Assembly (NCBI GenBank): GCA_025345505.1
Contig: JANVCC010000120.1
Location: 798,853 to 862,852, forward strand
Source: Todiramphus chloris collaris
Lineage: Eukaryota; Chordata; Aves; Coraciiformes; Alcedinidae
Reading direction: 5' to 3'
Length of the DNA: 64,000 bases
The notes beneath the pieces are model-generated. The model did no database searches. It had not been told where the DNA came from and worked only from the letters and a program-made list of their open reading frames with translations. The translations under genes were made by a program, and so were the position numbers. Below, piece by piece: positions 36,496 to 53,145 of the stretch (positions are counted from its first letter, which is position 1; each line of letters begins with the position of its first letter).

Positions 36496-39400
36496 GGAAA
36501 AGGGTGCAACAAACCCAGCAGGGACCTTCAGAGGAACGTGGCATCGGCACAGCCCAGACAGAGGAATGGCACTAGGCCCTTCTGAGTCAGTCTTTGAGGG
36601 CCATGTGTGGCTGCGGGCAGGCTGCTGCGAGCTGCCTGTGTCCTGCATCCTCGTTTGTAAGGTCAGGGTGTTTCCTGCCCTCTGGCAGGGAGGTACCATG
36701 CATGGCCAGCAGACTTAGGGACACAATTCCAGTGGAGAAGGCATGTGTCTGTCTGTGGGGAAGGTCCTCATGCAGGTAGGGATTAAATCTGGATTCCTCA
36801 GGACCTAGAGAATGAGTTGCTTCTCGAGAGGCCAGGGAAGAGTGTCCCTGTCACAGCATCTTCCAGCAACAGAACTGTGGGGATCATGCACAGAGCCACC
36901 AGCGTTCAGCTCTACAAAGGGTTCCTGGGGCATCCTCTAAACATCTCACACTTTTTGAGGTGAAGCACAGCTGAAGTTCCTGATACTGCAGCATAAAGCC
37001 TAGAAAAATGCAGTTATTTCTTTGAAATTTAAAATTAATGTTTAAGCAAAAGACTACGTATTTTCTTGTGTAAAGACACAGATCTTGCAGAAAATCTCAG
37101 GTTCCTGTGCCTACAATCACCAGGAATGGGCAGGAGGCCCTGATCCTGTCTGCTGAGTCCCTTTTTCCCAGCCTGTGTCCCTTTACTGGTGGACAGACCC
37201 TTCAGTGCATCACCTCCTCGGGTGAAGAGCTCAGAGCTAGAAGCCACCTCTCAGAGGTACATGAGAAGACCTGAGTTTGGTTTCTCTTCCCCCAGGTGCT
37301 CACAGCTCTCCATCCCACAAACCACTTCAGAAAGGAAAATAACTTCTCATGGATCTTCTTCCAGCGTGTGCTTCCCTGACTACAAAGAACTGAACCTTGC
37401 TGTAGTCTGGGACTGGTTGTGAACCCCCAAACTTCCCACGGATAAGAGAAGCAGGCACATCTCCTCTCTACGCTGGCGGGGGATTTCCCTCATCCCACCT
37501 CCCTGCTGAGGGCAGCTGGCCCTGGAAACTACAATCATGAACCAGTCTCTTATCTCCTTCTTCTTTCTTCTCTGATTTTTATCACATTTCCCTCTTCAAT
37601 CTGTTTTGCCCTGAACCTTAACAGCAGCACCTCCACTTGTGTGTGCATCACTCGCTCTCTTTCTCCCCAGACATAATTTAAAGTAACTAAGCAACAATTC
37701 TCATTCTTTAGGTCGATCCTAAATATTGATTTTCCGTACAGCTTCTAACAGAGAGGGACTCTCCACAGCAGCTTTCCAAATCCATGCTCTGCTTACATCA
37801 GCAACCTGAGAGCAGGATTATTTCTGTCCTGCTCAAGAGCCACGAAAGCTTGAGCTGCCCCCAGACTGCTCAAGGAGCAGGAAGATTAGATAAAATGAGT
37901 GCAGAAAGTTTTTCAGAAGTACTCTACTGGTTTTGACTGGGCTAAGTTAACTTCCTTTAATAGCATCTCGTGTGGTGCTGGGTTTGGGACGTGTTGATAA
38001 CACACCCCTGTTTTAGCTGCTGCCGAGCTGGGCTTGCACAGCGTCAGGGTCGTCTCTGTTTCTCCCAGCACCCACCAGTGAGCAGGCTGGGGGGGCACAA
38101 GGCACTGGGAGGGGATGCAGCCGGGACAGCCGACCCCTGCTGCCCAGAGGGACACCCCAGAGCGTGCGACGCCAGGCTCAGCGAGAGAAGCTGAGGGCAA
38201 GGAGGAGGAGGCAGGGGCCCGTGGGAGCGATGGCAATGAATGAGTGCCTGGCTCTGCCTCGGGCCTGCAGCTTTTGCTCAGCCCGTGAAGCTGTCTGTAC
38301 CTCAGCCCACCAGTGTCCACCCTTCTGAGCCTCTCCCCCATCCCCTGGGTGGTGAGGAGCAGCTGGAGGGGGCCCAGATGCCCACGAGGCTAAACCACAC
38401 CAGCTGCCCTACCTGTTCCACTCCTTCCCTCTTTGCTTTCCTCCCAAGCCACGAGAACTCCTGGCAAGGCAACTGCAGAAAGAACCATCAGCACAGGCTG
38501 CCCTTCGATCAGAGCTCGAAGCTGCCACCCAGCACCCCCTTTAATAGCAAGTTCACCCCACCTTATACTCCTAAAAGCTCAGGGTATGTGTTCAAGGGTA
38601 AAAGAGCACGTGTGTGTAAGAGGCACAAAAAGACACCGAAGGTGCTGCGGATTACGTGTGAGGAGTGAGTGGGGAATCCTGGCCAAGAGACAGCCCTAGG
38701 AGCACCCCACTGGCGTGGGTGGGGAGTCACTGGAAGCTTGATGCACCCCCAAAGAAAACCCCTTGCTGTGGGGTAGTCCCAGGGACCTGCCCTCCGACCG
38801 CTGCCACGTTGGCCCGCAGAGGAGGAGGATGCACAGGACGAGCTGTGCCACCTCTCACCTCGCTCTCTAACCCAGCAGAGCCGAGCAGACAGGATCAGGC
38901 CCAGCTGCCTGCGCAGCCACCCCTGGCCCTATGCTGCCCCTGCGGTGCCTGGGTGTCTGAACCCCCAGCTCCAGGCTGTGCTGCCTCCAGAGAGCAGCCC
39001 CCGGAGCTGTCGGAGCCACAGCCATCTGCCTGCTGGCCACGGTGGAGCTCTCCCAGCAGGCACAGCCTGCGCGTCCTGCCCGCGAGGCAATTACCACCCT
39101 GGCGCGCAGAGAGCTGCTCCTCCTCGCCGGCTGACCTCCCCTTCCTCCCTTCTCACACCTGCCCTCCGCAAGCTCCCCTCGGCACGGCGAGCCAGGCCCC
39201 AGCTCCACCAGCGCCCTGCCCGGCTGCCCCAGCAAAGCAAACACTGGTGGGAGTGGGAGGCCCTGGAGCCGGAGAGGGGATGTGTGCGGGAGAAGCCCCA
39301 CGCTCCTCCACCTCTGCTGGCAGCCAGCAGAAGAGACAGATTAGAGCTGAATTAAGTTACCAGCCTTAAATAAACATGCCTGGCCTCTTTGAAGTTCTAC

Positions 39401-40039
39401 TTCCCTTGAACATGAGCTTATTTCAGGAGGCCTCTTTTAGCTCAGCCCCAGCAAGCCACCAGTCTCCATGGAGTTAACTCTTCACAGGACCTCTCAGCTC
39501 CCCCAAGCATCTCAGCCTGCTGGCAGCCACCCAGTCAGTCCAGTATGTGAGCAGAGCCCAGTATAGCCACCGTCAGCACCGACATCCCACATGCCTCCCT
39601 GGGTTTCCCCAATTTAAAGGGAATTCCCACCAGGAATGGGAACCTGCCCAACCCCTCTGCATGGTCCTGCAGGCTCCAGGCTGACGCACAGGGAACCTTT
39701 ACTGGAGCTGAAGGAAAGGGAGATCCCTCTGCAGGATCCTGCTGCTACTGCCTGCCAAGGGGAGAACCAAATGCTTCTCGAGATGACTCCAAGCTACCAC
39801 AGTGTCCCTCCCATGAAGGGGTGTTAGTTCTGGATGCTCTGCTCACTCCCAGTTCAGCCCTTGGCACAGGGAAGTTGGAGAGGGACAGAGGTGCCTGCAT
39901 TGGGTGCCATGGGTCAGACAGAGGTTCCCACTTCTCCTGGGAAGGCAGCTTCCAGCTTGCTCCTGAAACCATCCACCCCCGGTGTACTGCCAGGAAAGCT
40001 CCCACCCCTCACACACATGTCTTTAGCCACCCTTCGGCA

Positions 40040-40232
40040 GTACCTGAGAAGCAAGAGTCCCTGGCTCCAGGGCCCTGCTGGAGATGTCAGCCGCTGGCCA
40101 GGAGGTCCCCAGCAGCTCTTTAGTGGTACCTGAGAAGCATCTTGGAGATGCTGGGCAAGAGTCCCTGATGCCAGGGCACCACTGGAGATGTCAGCCACTG
40201 GCCAGGAGGTCCCCAGGCAGCTCTGTGGAGCC
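40040..40232. repeat. Local tandem duplication, two copies of about 90-105 bp
   Basis: Both copies begin GTACCTGAGAAGCA and share CAAGAGTCCCTG, CTGGAGATGTCAGCC and CTGGCCAGGAGGTCCCCAG. The second (40126-40232) has an insertion of about 18 bp relative to the first (40040-40125). Confidence 0.85.
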
Positions 40233-41276
40233 TGCTGGGCAGCAGCTGGCAGGACACAAACACACAGCAGGAAGGAAGGGAGACACCAATGCCAAACACA
40301 GAAATCTAAGATAAATAGCAAGAGTGCCTCTCAGTTCCCAACCGTAACAGACTGTGTCTCCACCCGAGGGGAGCACACAGCTTGGCTTGCACAGAGGCCA
40401 AGCAAGATAACCCAGTCTGGCACCAGCCATGCAGCACAGAGGATGGAACTGCCTCCCATCAAGGGACAGCTGGAAAGCACCAGCCTGATGGGGTAGCACA
40501 GGCTGACCCTGGATCTGCAGGAGGAACAGTCTCATCAGAGAAACACCCTTCCTAAGTAATCCTTCAGCTCCAGTCGCTTTGCTGCTTCTCCTTTCACCAA
40601 GAGGCACACACCGGACTCTCCAGACAGCAAATGCCAGAGGGATGTGCACGGGGACAGTGACAGCCCCCAGCTCCTGAACAGGACTGCAGTGCTAGCAGGA
40701 TACAGACGCATCCGAAAATCCCGACAGCCAGCGCTTGGGCCTTCTCCAGGCAGAGAGTTCCCCAACACCGTCCCCACCAACAATCACAGTTCTAGTAACA
40801 AAGGAAATGCAGCCTGATTCAGATCTGCTCTTGCCACGTTCACAACAGAGCTCACGGGACAAGGCAGAACAAGGTAACTGTCAGAAGCACAAACAAGGCG
40901 CAGTCCTGCAACGGAACAGTTCTCCTCACTCCCTTACCCCCACAAACAGCCCCGTCCCCCTGTGAAAAAGACCCCAGGAACGAGAGTTCCACAGACGCAG
41001 GAAAGACTCCAATGAAGTCCTGAAGAGGAGCAGACTCAGCAGTGTCACACAGCACCACCATCCCTCCAGAGCCATCACCCTGCCCACCTTCATGGGCGGC
41101 TGTCCCTTAGCACCACGGAGCCAGGCTGTCACCCTGCTTAGCGTACGATCACCTGCACCCTTACCACACATGAAGCAGGGCACCCAGACATCCTTGCTGC
41201 TAGCCTCTGCCTGCTCTGCTGCTCTTTGAGAACTGAGTGGAGGAGGAAGACAGCTAAGCAGCAACGTGGGCCTTAC

Positions 41277-41520
41277 CTTTTGTTCCAGGGGGCTGCAGAT
41301 TATCTCCAGTCAGCGAGCACCAGCCTACGGGAAAGATGTCCCGGGAATCATATCGGCACCAGTAATCGAAGGCACCTCTCCAGCCATCAAATGTTATGAG
41401 GACCTCAGAACCTCTCACCTCCCCAATGGTGGCCGGGCAGATGAAGTGAGGGTTCTTCCTGTCCACTGCTTCCAGCTTCATACCTGTCTTGAAGAAGTTT
41501 TGGGATGGAGATGGTGGTTC
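41277..41520 (-). CDS. SCMH1: SCMH1 exon: MBT repeat 2
   Basis: This 244-nt exon has acceptor CTTGTAG at 41521-41527 and donor AAAAG|GTAAGG at 41271-41276. It starts in phase 0 with EPPSPSQNFFKTGMKLEAVD and continues with RKNPHFICPATIGEVRGSEV, LITFDGWRGAFDYWCRYDSR and DIFPVGWCSLTGDNLQPPGT. By analogy with L3MBTL1, the methyl-lysine pocket would use Asp and Asn of AVDRKN, Phe and Trp of TFDGW and the Phe of GAFDYW. All are present, so the repeat looks competent to read mono- or dimethyl-lysine. Compared with recalled human protein there are only isolated changes (T for M in FKTG, I for V in LITF, Y for F in CRYDS). Confidence 0.99.
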
Positions 41521-42475
41521 CTACAAGGAGAAGTTGAAAATGTGCTCAAAGAGGAGATGCCAACGTCTCCCCAGACCATGGCTGTCCCCTCCACCAGCAA
41601 ACTCACCACCATGAGCAGATGAAGAAGGGAGCTAGTGGACTGGGTTTGAACCCCAAGGAGGTGTGCACTCACTGGCCTAGCTACACAACCACATGCCCTT
41701 TAAGTCAAGAGGCGATGAAGTCCACTACTGACCTCTCTGCCATCACCCGGCTGCTGGACCGAGTCCAGACAGCGCTACGTTAACACTGCGCCCTGTGACA
41801 GCTCTGTCACTCTACACCAGCAAGAAGTAAAGCTCCAAAGAAAAGAGCCTTTACAGAATTCTCTCACCTTGTTACCTCAGAGCAGGAAAACCTGAGCTGT
41901 GACAATCCCTCGCCATTGTTCTTCCCTCACCTTCAGCTTTGCTGGACACGTGGGAGATCATCCTCATGTGCGGCTTGCTCTGCCTAGTCTTCTATACCTG
42001 AGATACACTAAAGCCACAGCAGCCCTCCCACCCCACAGCACACACCTCTACACTGGCTTCTGCCTCTCCGGCTCCCCTGAGGGTGTGAGGATACAACCCA
42101 CCAACCCCGCCTGCAGTGTGTGCACTCCTGACAAGCTCTGGCACGCTGCGAAGCTTCAGCGGGGTGCTGACCCTCACCTGCTGCATTCCTGACTGAGCAG
42201 CACCTGCAGCCCACGTGAAACACGAGCACATCTCTCAAGCCCAAGCACTGAAGGCCAAGACGCTTTCTTAGCAGATGTCAGTCTGCATCCTGCCCCTGCC
42301 ACGCCACAGCCACAGAGGCCACGGGTCTGTCCTAGAGCAGCAGCACTGTGGCAAAGCTGAGAACGTTCATCTCTGGGATCAGCAGATCTCACACGAGACA
42401 CCAGCTGCACTCTGGTGCTCTGCAGTGAAGGGGACACACCAGAAGGATGTCTTCACGAACAGTACGGTAAAATAC
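41521..42475 (-). other. SCMH1 intron
   Basis: It is 955 nt, with donor CACAAG|GTATTT and acceptor CTTGTAG. I see no repeat or further exon. Confidence 0.85.
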
Positions 42476-42564
42476 CTTGTGAAAAATCCGGACAGGAGCC
42501 ATCTCTGCTCCATTCAGAGTCTTCAGAAGGAACATGGGCCAAGAGGAGGCATTCAGCCGAAAGC
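42476..42564 (-). CDS. SCMH1: SCMH1 exon: end of MBT repeat 1
   Basis: This 89-nt exon has acceptor CTCTGCAG at 42565-42572 and donor AAG|GTATTT at 42470-42475. Two bases complete the Gly of PPLG, followed by FRLNASSWPMFLLKTLNGAE and MAPVRIFHK. It encodes the C-terminal part of the first MBT repeat and ends exactly before EPPSPS of the next exon in phase 0. It is one residue different from recalled human (MAPV for MAPI). The donor +4 base is T rather than A, a slightly weaker 5' splice site. Confidence 0.98.
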
Positions 42565-47131
<4,567 letters not shown>

Positions 47132-47202
47132 CTGCTTGAAGCAATGGGCAGGGGCTGGGATGGCACATGTCTCTTTTAGGTATTTATCCCAGGTGAAGTG
47201 AC
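47132..47202 (-). CDS. SCMH1: SCMH1 exon: start of MBT repeat 1
   Basis: This 71-nt exon has acceptor TTCTCTTCTCAG at 47203-47214 and donor CAG|GTAAGA at 47126-47131. Two bases complete a Gly codon, then come 23 codons, HFTWDKYLKETCAIPAPAHC followed by FKQ. It is the N-terminal arm of MBT1, equivalent to recalled human HFTWDKYLKE. In human the residues just before are MGSPLG, ending in the same phase. I could not find a clear MGSPLG exon in this window; the candidates at 53146-53214, 56578-56602 and 62458-62503 could take its place, all ending with one base of a codon as required. Confidence 0.97.
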
Positions 47203-48739
47203 CTGAGAAGAGAAAACGAAAGGACTCAAATAGGAATTGATGAGCAAAAACCTCAGGAAAAGCGATGGCTGGACGCCTAACGCCGGCAGTTCTCCACTCC
47301 TCACAGAGGAGGTGCTCACAGGCAACGTGTTTTCGTCAAGATCCTCTGATGTTTGTGACCACAGAAGATTTACAACTGCAGCTGACAGGCAGAACAAAGC
47401 ACGGTGCTGCCTACGGCGTCTTACTGCCTACGCGCTGCTGGGAAGGGTCGGAAAAAAGTCAGGATAACAACCTACAACTTAATGTGAAATACCCAGCACA
47501 GATGGGAATCCGTCGAGTATTCCAGACAACTGCCTCTTAAAAATCATTCATTAAGCACATTGCTCAGTCTGAGGGTTCAGAACAGTCACCGTGGGCCAGA
47601 AGCAGCCCAAATGGGCAGGGAACTGCATGGTGCTGACTTTAGGGTTCCCCTGGCCCAGCGCGCACAGCCGGCCCCCAGCCAGAGCTCAGGGCAGGCACCA
47701 GCCCGTCCCCAGCCACCAGTGGACAGGTCAACAGTTAATATCCCAAAGCAGGCACAGAGTCCCTAGCTGGGGCAGGAGGGAAGCAGGGATGCTCCAAAAG
47801 GGGCTTTACTGAACCCAGCAGCTCCCCCCCAAGTCCAAATCCCCACTGACGAGGGAACGAGTTCCACCCCTGCCTGCACGCTCCCCTCGCCCCAGGAAGG
47901 GGAAGAGCAATATGCCAGCCAGGGAAACCTGGTATTAAATGAGGAATTAAAAGCTCCTGTGATCCGAGCAAATCATGACTTTTGCCATTTAAACTGAGCA
48001 GCTGGGAAAGGATCCTTCCAGCATGACATTAGCTTGTATTCATCTGAATGGCTCCCAGGAGACCGCTTTTTTCAAGTCATTTCAAGAGCATTGGTGGCAG
48101 CACAATTAAAGAGTCAGCCACCGCTTCCCCTATTCACGTCAAGTTTTTAATCAGCCTATTTTCAAAACAAAAGCTACACGAAGAGCCATTTTAGCTACTG
48201 CAGCGCACACCACACCTCTCAAAATCCAGGCGTTAAGGTCAGCACACATTACTGTAGTTCTGCCTCATGTGCACTGAGAAGCCTTGAGGGCTTGGTAATC
48301 AAATAAAGAAAGGAAGGCTGCTTCCTTGCCACCTCCCATGCAGATGACCGGCCCGTTGTTGACTAGTGAAAATGGACAGAAAAAATACAGTTTCATTGTC
48401 ACTCTGGCTGAATATATTTCTGTTTGCAGACTCTGACAGCAGCTCTGCGCTCCTCAGAGTACGTGTTTCCATCCATGGGCACGTATTTTCTTCTCTGCCA
48501 ACAATCTCACACTGGGGTGAATGAAAAGATTCAATGATTTACTGCAACAACACTCTCACAAAACCAGAATTCTTCTGCTTTAACTGAAGATAAGATTTTA
48601 CGCTTGTTATGGCAATGACGCTCTTTGTACAGCATGTCTGAAACGTCCAGGCAAAGCAAACCCAGGCCCTCCTGAGATGGAAATGCCCCACGCATCCCAC
48701 CCCTTAACCCTGGTTGCTGCCCTGGGCTCATCTCGCCCA

Positions 48740-49070
48740 GGGGTGGCCCTTGTCACACAGGACACGGCGGCGGTGGCACCGGGGCGAGAACTTCGAGCCT
48801 CAGCCCCAGGGCTGGAGCCAGCATCGCGAAAAGGATCAGCTGCGCCTGACAACTTTATTTTCAAACTGAAACCTCCCCTCCCCTCAGCTGGTTTCAATCC
48901 CTGGCTATTAAAAGTAGTCATGGTTTTAATCCTTCCACTTTTCCCTCCCTCCGCACCCAGCGAGGCCGTCCCGCTCCCCGCAGCAGCTCCCGCCGCCGAG
49001 AGCGACGCTGCGCAATCCCAGCAGGAGCCGTAAATGTCTGCGCCAGCTGCGTGCCTCTAAAAATAGCGTT
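48740..49070. promoter_or_regulatory. CpG-rich patch with E-box and MEF2 consensus
   Basis: Runs such as GACACGGCGGCGGTGGCACC (about 48760) and CTCCCGCCGCCGAGAGCGAC (about 48986) give two local CpG clusters. At their edge CAGCTG (49044-49049) lies 7 bp from CTAAAAATAG (49057-49066), a perfect MEF2 consensus. It could be an intronic enhancer or minor promoter. Function is inference only. Confidence 0.35.
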
Positions 49071-52000
49071 TGGACACGGAACTCATTGGAGATTAATTCT
49101 AGAGCCTGTTGGGACCCAGCCGCCATATGAAGGCAAGAAAAGCAGGAGCAGCAGCGGGACTCCTCTCAACTCGGAGGCAGCCAATGCAGCAGAGCTAAGC
49201 TGCCCTTCCTCCCCTGTTCACCCTTGGCCGTTTCTTTACGCAAAGGCGACAATCAGAGACCGCGCTTCTCTTTCAGGACTGGAAGTTACCTCCATTGCCT
49301 TAGCTCAGGAGGATGCTCTGTGCAGAATGTTCGTAATGGGAATGGTTTTAAATTAATTCAGTAAGGGCGTTTAGCTCACAACACAATGTTTCTCAAGAAG
49401 CAATTTCAAAGTATACTTGAACTTCAGCAAAGAGAATCAGCCTCAAAAACTGCAGGAAGAAGAAAAAGAAAAGGGCTTAACACAGAAGTTGGGGTTTTTT
49501 TACAACAAAGGGAGAGCTGCTAATAAAACAGGAAAAGCAGGAGGCACTCAAGGCTTTTCTAATTGAGGAGCAGAGAACAAGCCCCGAGCTCTCTACTTGA
49601 GAAAGAGCGCGCATGGCTGAAGATGGACACATCAGGCTTGGCCCTCTCAGCCTCAGCTCCTCTGGACCGGACCCAAATCCTGCTCGCCATGCTCATCCCC
49701 ACTCACTTCCAGCACTCAGCTCCACAGGGATCTGCTCCGGAGCCCCCACGGCAGGCGTGCTGTGGGTCAGTCCAGAGCCGCCAGCTAATGCCGTGAGACT
49801 GTGAGGCCAGAGGGCCATGGAGAGTAACTTGCTTGGCTTTCTCATTAGCACAGATCAACCGTCTTGTATTTTACATTCTTGTGATGTTCTCACTCATATT
49901 AATAAATGATATGCCTTACTGTAGAGGGACAGGACAGTTGAATCTGCAAGATGCTTGTTTCTGATCTGGCCTGGGCAGGTAACACTGGGTAACGTTTTCT
50001 GAGCGTTGGTCAAAAAACCCCGGTGGCTTTTCTCCAGTTGCTTCACTTTGTGAAAAAACAGCACTTTAGACAGTCCTGAAGTGTCTCCTTTTCTGGTGGG
50101 GCTGGCGTTTTCAAGGACAGAGCTGACTGTAGGGACTGAAATCCTCTCTCACCCTAAAAAGCAAAGGGGAACACTTGCTCTGCTGCTGCCAGAAAATGTC
50201 CTGCCAGCCCTAAAATCACCCTCTCTTCTGCTGGTCTCTGCCCCCACCTTGCAGAGCCTGGAAGGCTCCTTGTCTGAACAGACCGTGTTTCTCTGTCCAG
50301 AACTCAGCAGATCTCCTCCAGGGGAACAACAGCGAGAAGGGCACTTCACGAGAAACAGCACCTTTTGTAATTACATCTGGGAGCTCAACAAAAGGCAGGG
50401 ACTGTAACCCTGCACGGCTCGCTGTAACTCCGCTGTGCAAATGCCTCCTCGGGGTGCCTGTCTCTCACTTGTGTCTGCCTTTGGAAGGCTCCTCACCACA
50501 CGCCTGGGCCAAAGGGAGGTACTGCTCCTGGGCAGGGTGTCAGATTTGGGCTCTGATGTCTTAACCTTCAAAAATATTTACTACAAACAAAACACTCCAC
50601 ACACCCAAGGGGTCAAACTCCAGTAGCTGTGAACAATGCAACTCTGCGCCCTCGCCTTTGGATTCTCCTCATGTTGCATTTAACGTTGATCTTTTGCCCA
50701 GAATGTAAATGAAGACGGAGTTTCTGTTTATATCTTTAACTGAAGTCTGGTTTGGGCTCCATTAGCATTTCAGCTCCCAAGGGGTCATCAATCCAACTGA
50801 AATGATACATGTGCCTTTCAGGTCACATCTGTGAAGGAGAACGTGCCCTACCCAGATCAAGGCATCCCATTAAAGTCTGCAGCCCATATGTGTGTCTGCT
50901 AACGAGCATCAAGGCAGCACATGAAAGCAGCACAGTCTGAGCCAACGTGGTATGAAAATGAGCAGAGCATCGTCTCTGCTCGCAGATCCAACGGCGGGGG
51001 TGGCCTTCCCCATGTCTGAGCGCAGCCTCCCAAGGGGTCAGCTCTCCCCCGGCACAGCTCCTGCACATCCTACCCCGCAGAATTTCCAGGCGCTCCGCTC
51101 AGCCGTCCATCCGCCTGCACGTTCTCCGCTGGTAGCAGCTCCAACCCATCCCACTCACTCCCCGTCTCCCTCACAAGAAACCTGAGAACGTGTGAGGCAA
51201 AACAAAGAGGTTTCAAACGCCAGGACGCTGTCTGCTTTGCTGCTTCTTCTCAGGGGTGTCCCAATTCAGTGCTAGCTTTGAGCAGAACTCTCAGCCTGGA
51301 TTGCAGGGCTCTCCGTGCCCGAAAGCTGCTGCAGCTGTGCCCCCTCCTGTGCAGCCGAGCTCCGGGCAGCGATGAGCTGCTCAGGACTTTCCTGCAGGGA
51401 GATGGTTCCCGACCCTCGCTGCTGCACCGCAGTCTCATCGAGCAGAGCTGTGCACACCAGCCTACTGGCAGCAGATCCTGCCCTGGCCAGCAAGCCCTGC
51501 AATGGGAGAGGTGTGGAGGTGGGAGTGCTGGGTTCCCCCGTGTGCTGATGGGAGAGGACACCTCTGAGTTCCACAGAAGTGTTCCTTGCAGGTCGGTGTT
51601 GCCACTGAGCAACAACAGCAGTCCTCTGACATCTGCAACCAGGGCAGAGTGTGGAGCAGAGAACTGCAGTGGATTCCCCAGCACCCCTAAGGTGGACTCT
51701 CCATGTCCGGGTGAGCTGTGACAGTGCCTCATAATGTCACATGGAGCTCAGCACAGGGCGACAGAGGACCCAGGACTTTATCAGAGGTGCTAATAAACTT
51801 CCTTCTCTTGGAGAAGGTCCTTCCCCAACTGTGACACACAGTATTTCAGTGTGAGGGAAAACAGGGACAGACAAGATGTCCCAAGAGAAGACAGTGAGGG
51901 CTAATGGTGGCTCACAGTCTGATGTGTCAAAGAACCACCATCCCAAGTCTCACCTCAGGGCCCAGGAGAACTGAGCCCCGAAGGTACAGCAGCCACTTCA

Positions 52001-52325
52001 GCTCTCCCAGCAACTCTTAGAAACACAGGAGCGCCTGTCACGAAGGCAAACCTGTTTCCTGTTAAAAATGGCTTAACTCAGACAATTGTTTAGTGTCACT
52101 CTGCACTTGGTGGGAAGCATGGACTTCACCTTCTTGATATGAGGACATGGAGGACATAAGGACATCATTTTCTTTTACTCTGTAAGTAAAATGCAGGCCC
52201 TAAAATCTCTTATTAAATTACATAAGCCTTACACAAGCTTCTTAAAGCTAGAGGTCACCTCCATAGCCCCCGAGAGACAGCGGGAGCTGCCAGTTGTACA
52301 AACTCAACCTGCAGGAGCTGTGCAC

Positions 52326-52630
52326 AGGGACACGGCCCAGGGACCCTGCCCGTGGAGGGACACGGCCCAGGGACCCTGCCCGTGGAGGGACATGGCCCAG
52401 GGACGCTGCACGGGGAGGGACATGGTCCAGGGACCCTGCCCGGGGAGGGACATGGCCCAGGGACCCTGCCCGGGGAGGGACACAGCCCAGGGATGCTGCC
52501 CGTGGAGGGACACGGCCCAGGGACCCTGCCCATGGAGGGACACGGCCCANNNNNNNNNNTGGAGGGACACGGCCCAGGGACCCTGCCCATGGAGGGACAC
52601 GGCCCAGGGACCCTGCCCGGGGAGGGACAC
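52326..52630. repeat. 30-bp minisatellite, about 10 visible copies, with assembly gap
   Basis: The unit is AGGGACACGGCCCAGGGACC followed by CTGCCCGTGG, with single-base variants (CATGG, ATGGTCC, GATGCTGC). A 30-bp unit keeps frame, producing repeated GHGPGTLPVE-like peptides that are not a gene. Ten Ns at 52550-52559 interrupt it. Confidence 0.96.
52550..52559. other. Assembly gap (10 N)
   Basis: Ten Ns lie inside the minisatellite. The unit phase on the two sides differs by 3 bases from what a 10-base gap would give: 13 bases, or 13 plus a multiple of 30, would be needed. The gap size is therefore a placeholder. Confidence 0.95.
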
Positions 52631-53145
52631 CTCCTCTCCAAAGGGAGCAAGAAGCAACCAACTCTTGTATCCCTCCCGCCAGCCCTCACCCTGCACTGTG
52701 CTGAGCTGGTCAGCCTCACCTCTGCTGGGCTAAGGGCCCGATTCCTGCCCCTGGGGAAGGAGGAGTGAGGGTCACACCAGGAGGAGGGCTGGGCTAGCTA
52801 CTGCTGTGAACCTCAAAGAGGAGCTTGTGGAGATGGCTCCTTATGCCCAGGACACATGAAAATGTGGGCAGAGTCACCCCCCCAGCACTTGCAGCTGGGT
52901 GGTAAGAAACAATCTGCTCGACCCTGTCTGATTTAAAACCAATCCAGCTCAGTGTGTGCTTCCTGCAGTGTCTTCTCAGCCAGTTTTGACTGTGGTCAGA
53001 ATTAAGCACATGAGGATTGTCCAAAAGCTGTCTTTATCTGTAAACTGACTTGGCATGCTGCAGCTTACTACAGCCATGCAAGTCAAAAAGCTGGAAGGGG
53101 AGAAGGAAGGAAGGGAGGGGAGAAGGAGGAAAGGTGCTCTCTTAC

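Larger units (their letters stand above)
19745..41276 (-). other. SCMH1 intron, 21.5 kb, rich in CR1
   Basis: This is the largest intron fully inside the window, between the MBT2 exon and the basic-linker exon (donor AAAAG|GTAAGG). It holds CR1 copies in both orientations (20351-20731, 21377-22551, 22553-22664, 24530-24952, 24953-25676, 26590-26670, 32425-32592, 33275-34271, 36414-36495), one solo LTR (31132-31312) and a tandem duplication (40040-40232). GC-rich DNA lies at about 38780-39320. The stretches between are unique sequence with no exon that I can support. Confidence 0.88.
47203..53145 (-). other. SCMH1 5' intron with possible regulatory DNA
   Basis: It is 5.9 kb between the candidate cassette exon and the first certain exon. 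It contains AT-rich, possibly conserved non-coding sequence (about 47950-48260), a small CpG-rich patch with an E-box and MEF2 site (48740-49070) and the 30-bp minisatellite with an assembly gap (52326-52630). I see no exon, LINE copy or RNA gene. Confidence 0.75.

Noticed and set aside
35754..36512. A 252-codon minus-strand open frame
   Set aside because: It includes a CR1 fragment at 36414-36495, has no domain and no phase match with SCMH1 exons.
52191..52768. Long open frames with GHGPGTLP-like repeats
   Set aside because: The frames arise from the 30-bp minisatellite, whose unit is a multiple of three without stops, and the array contains Ns.
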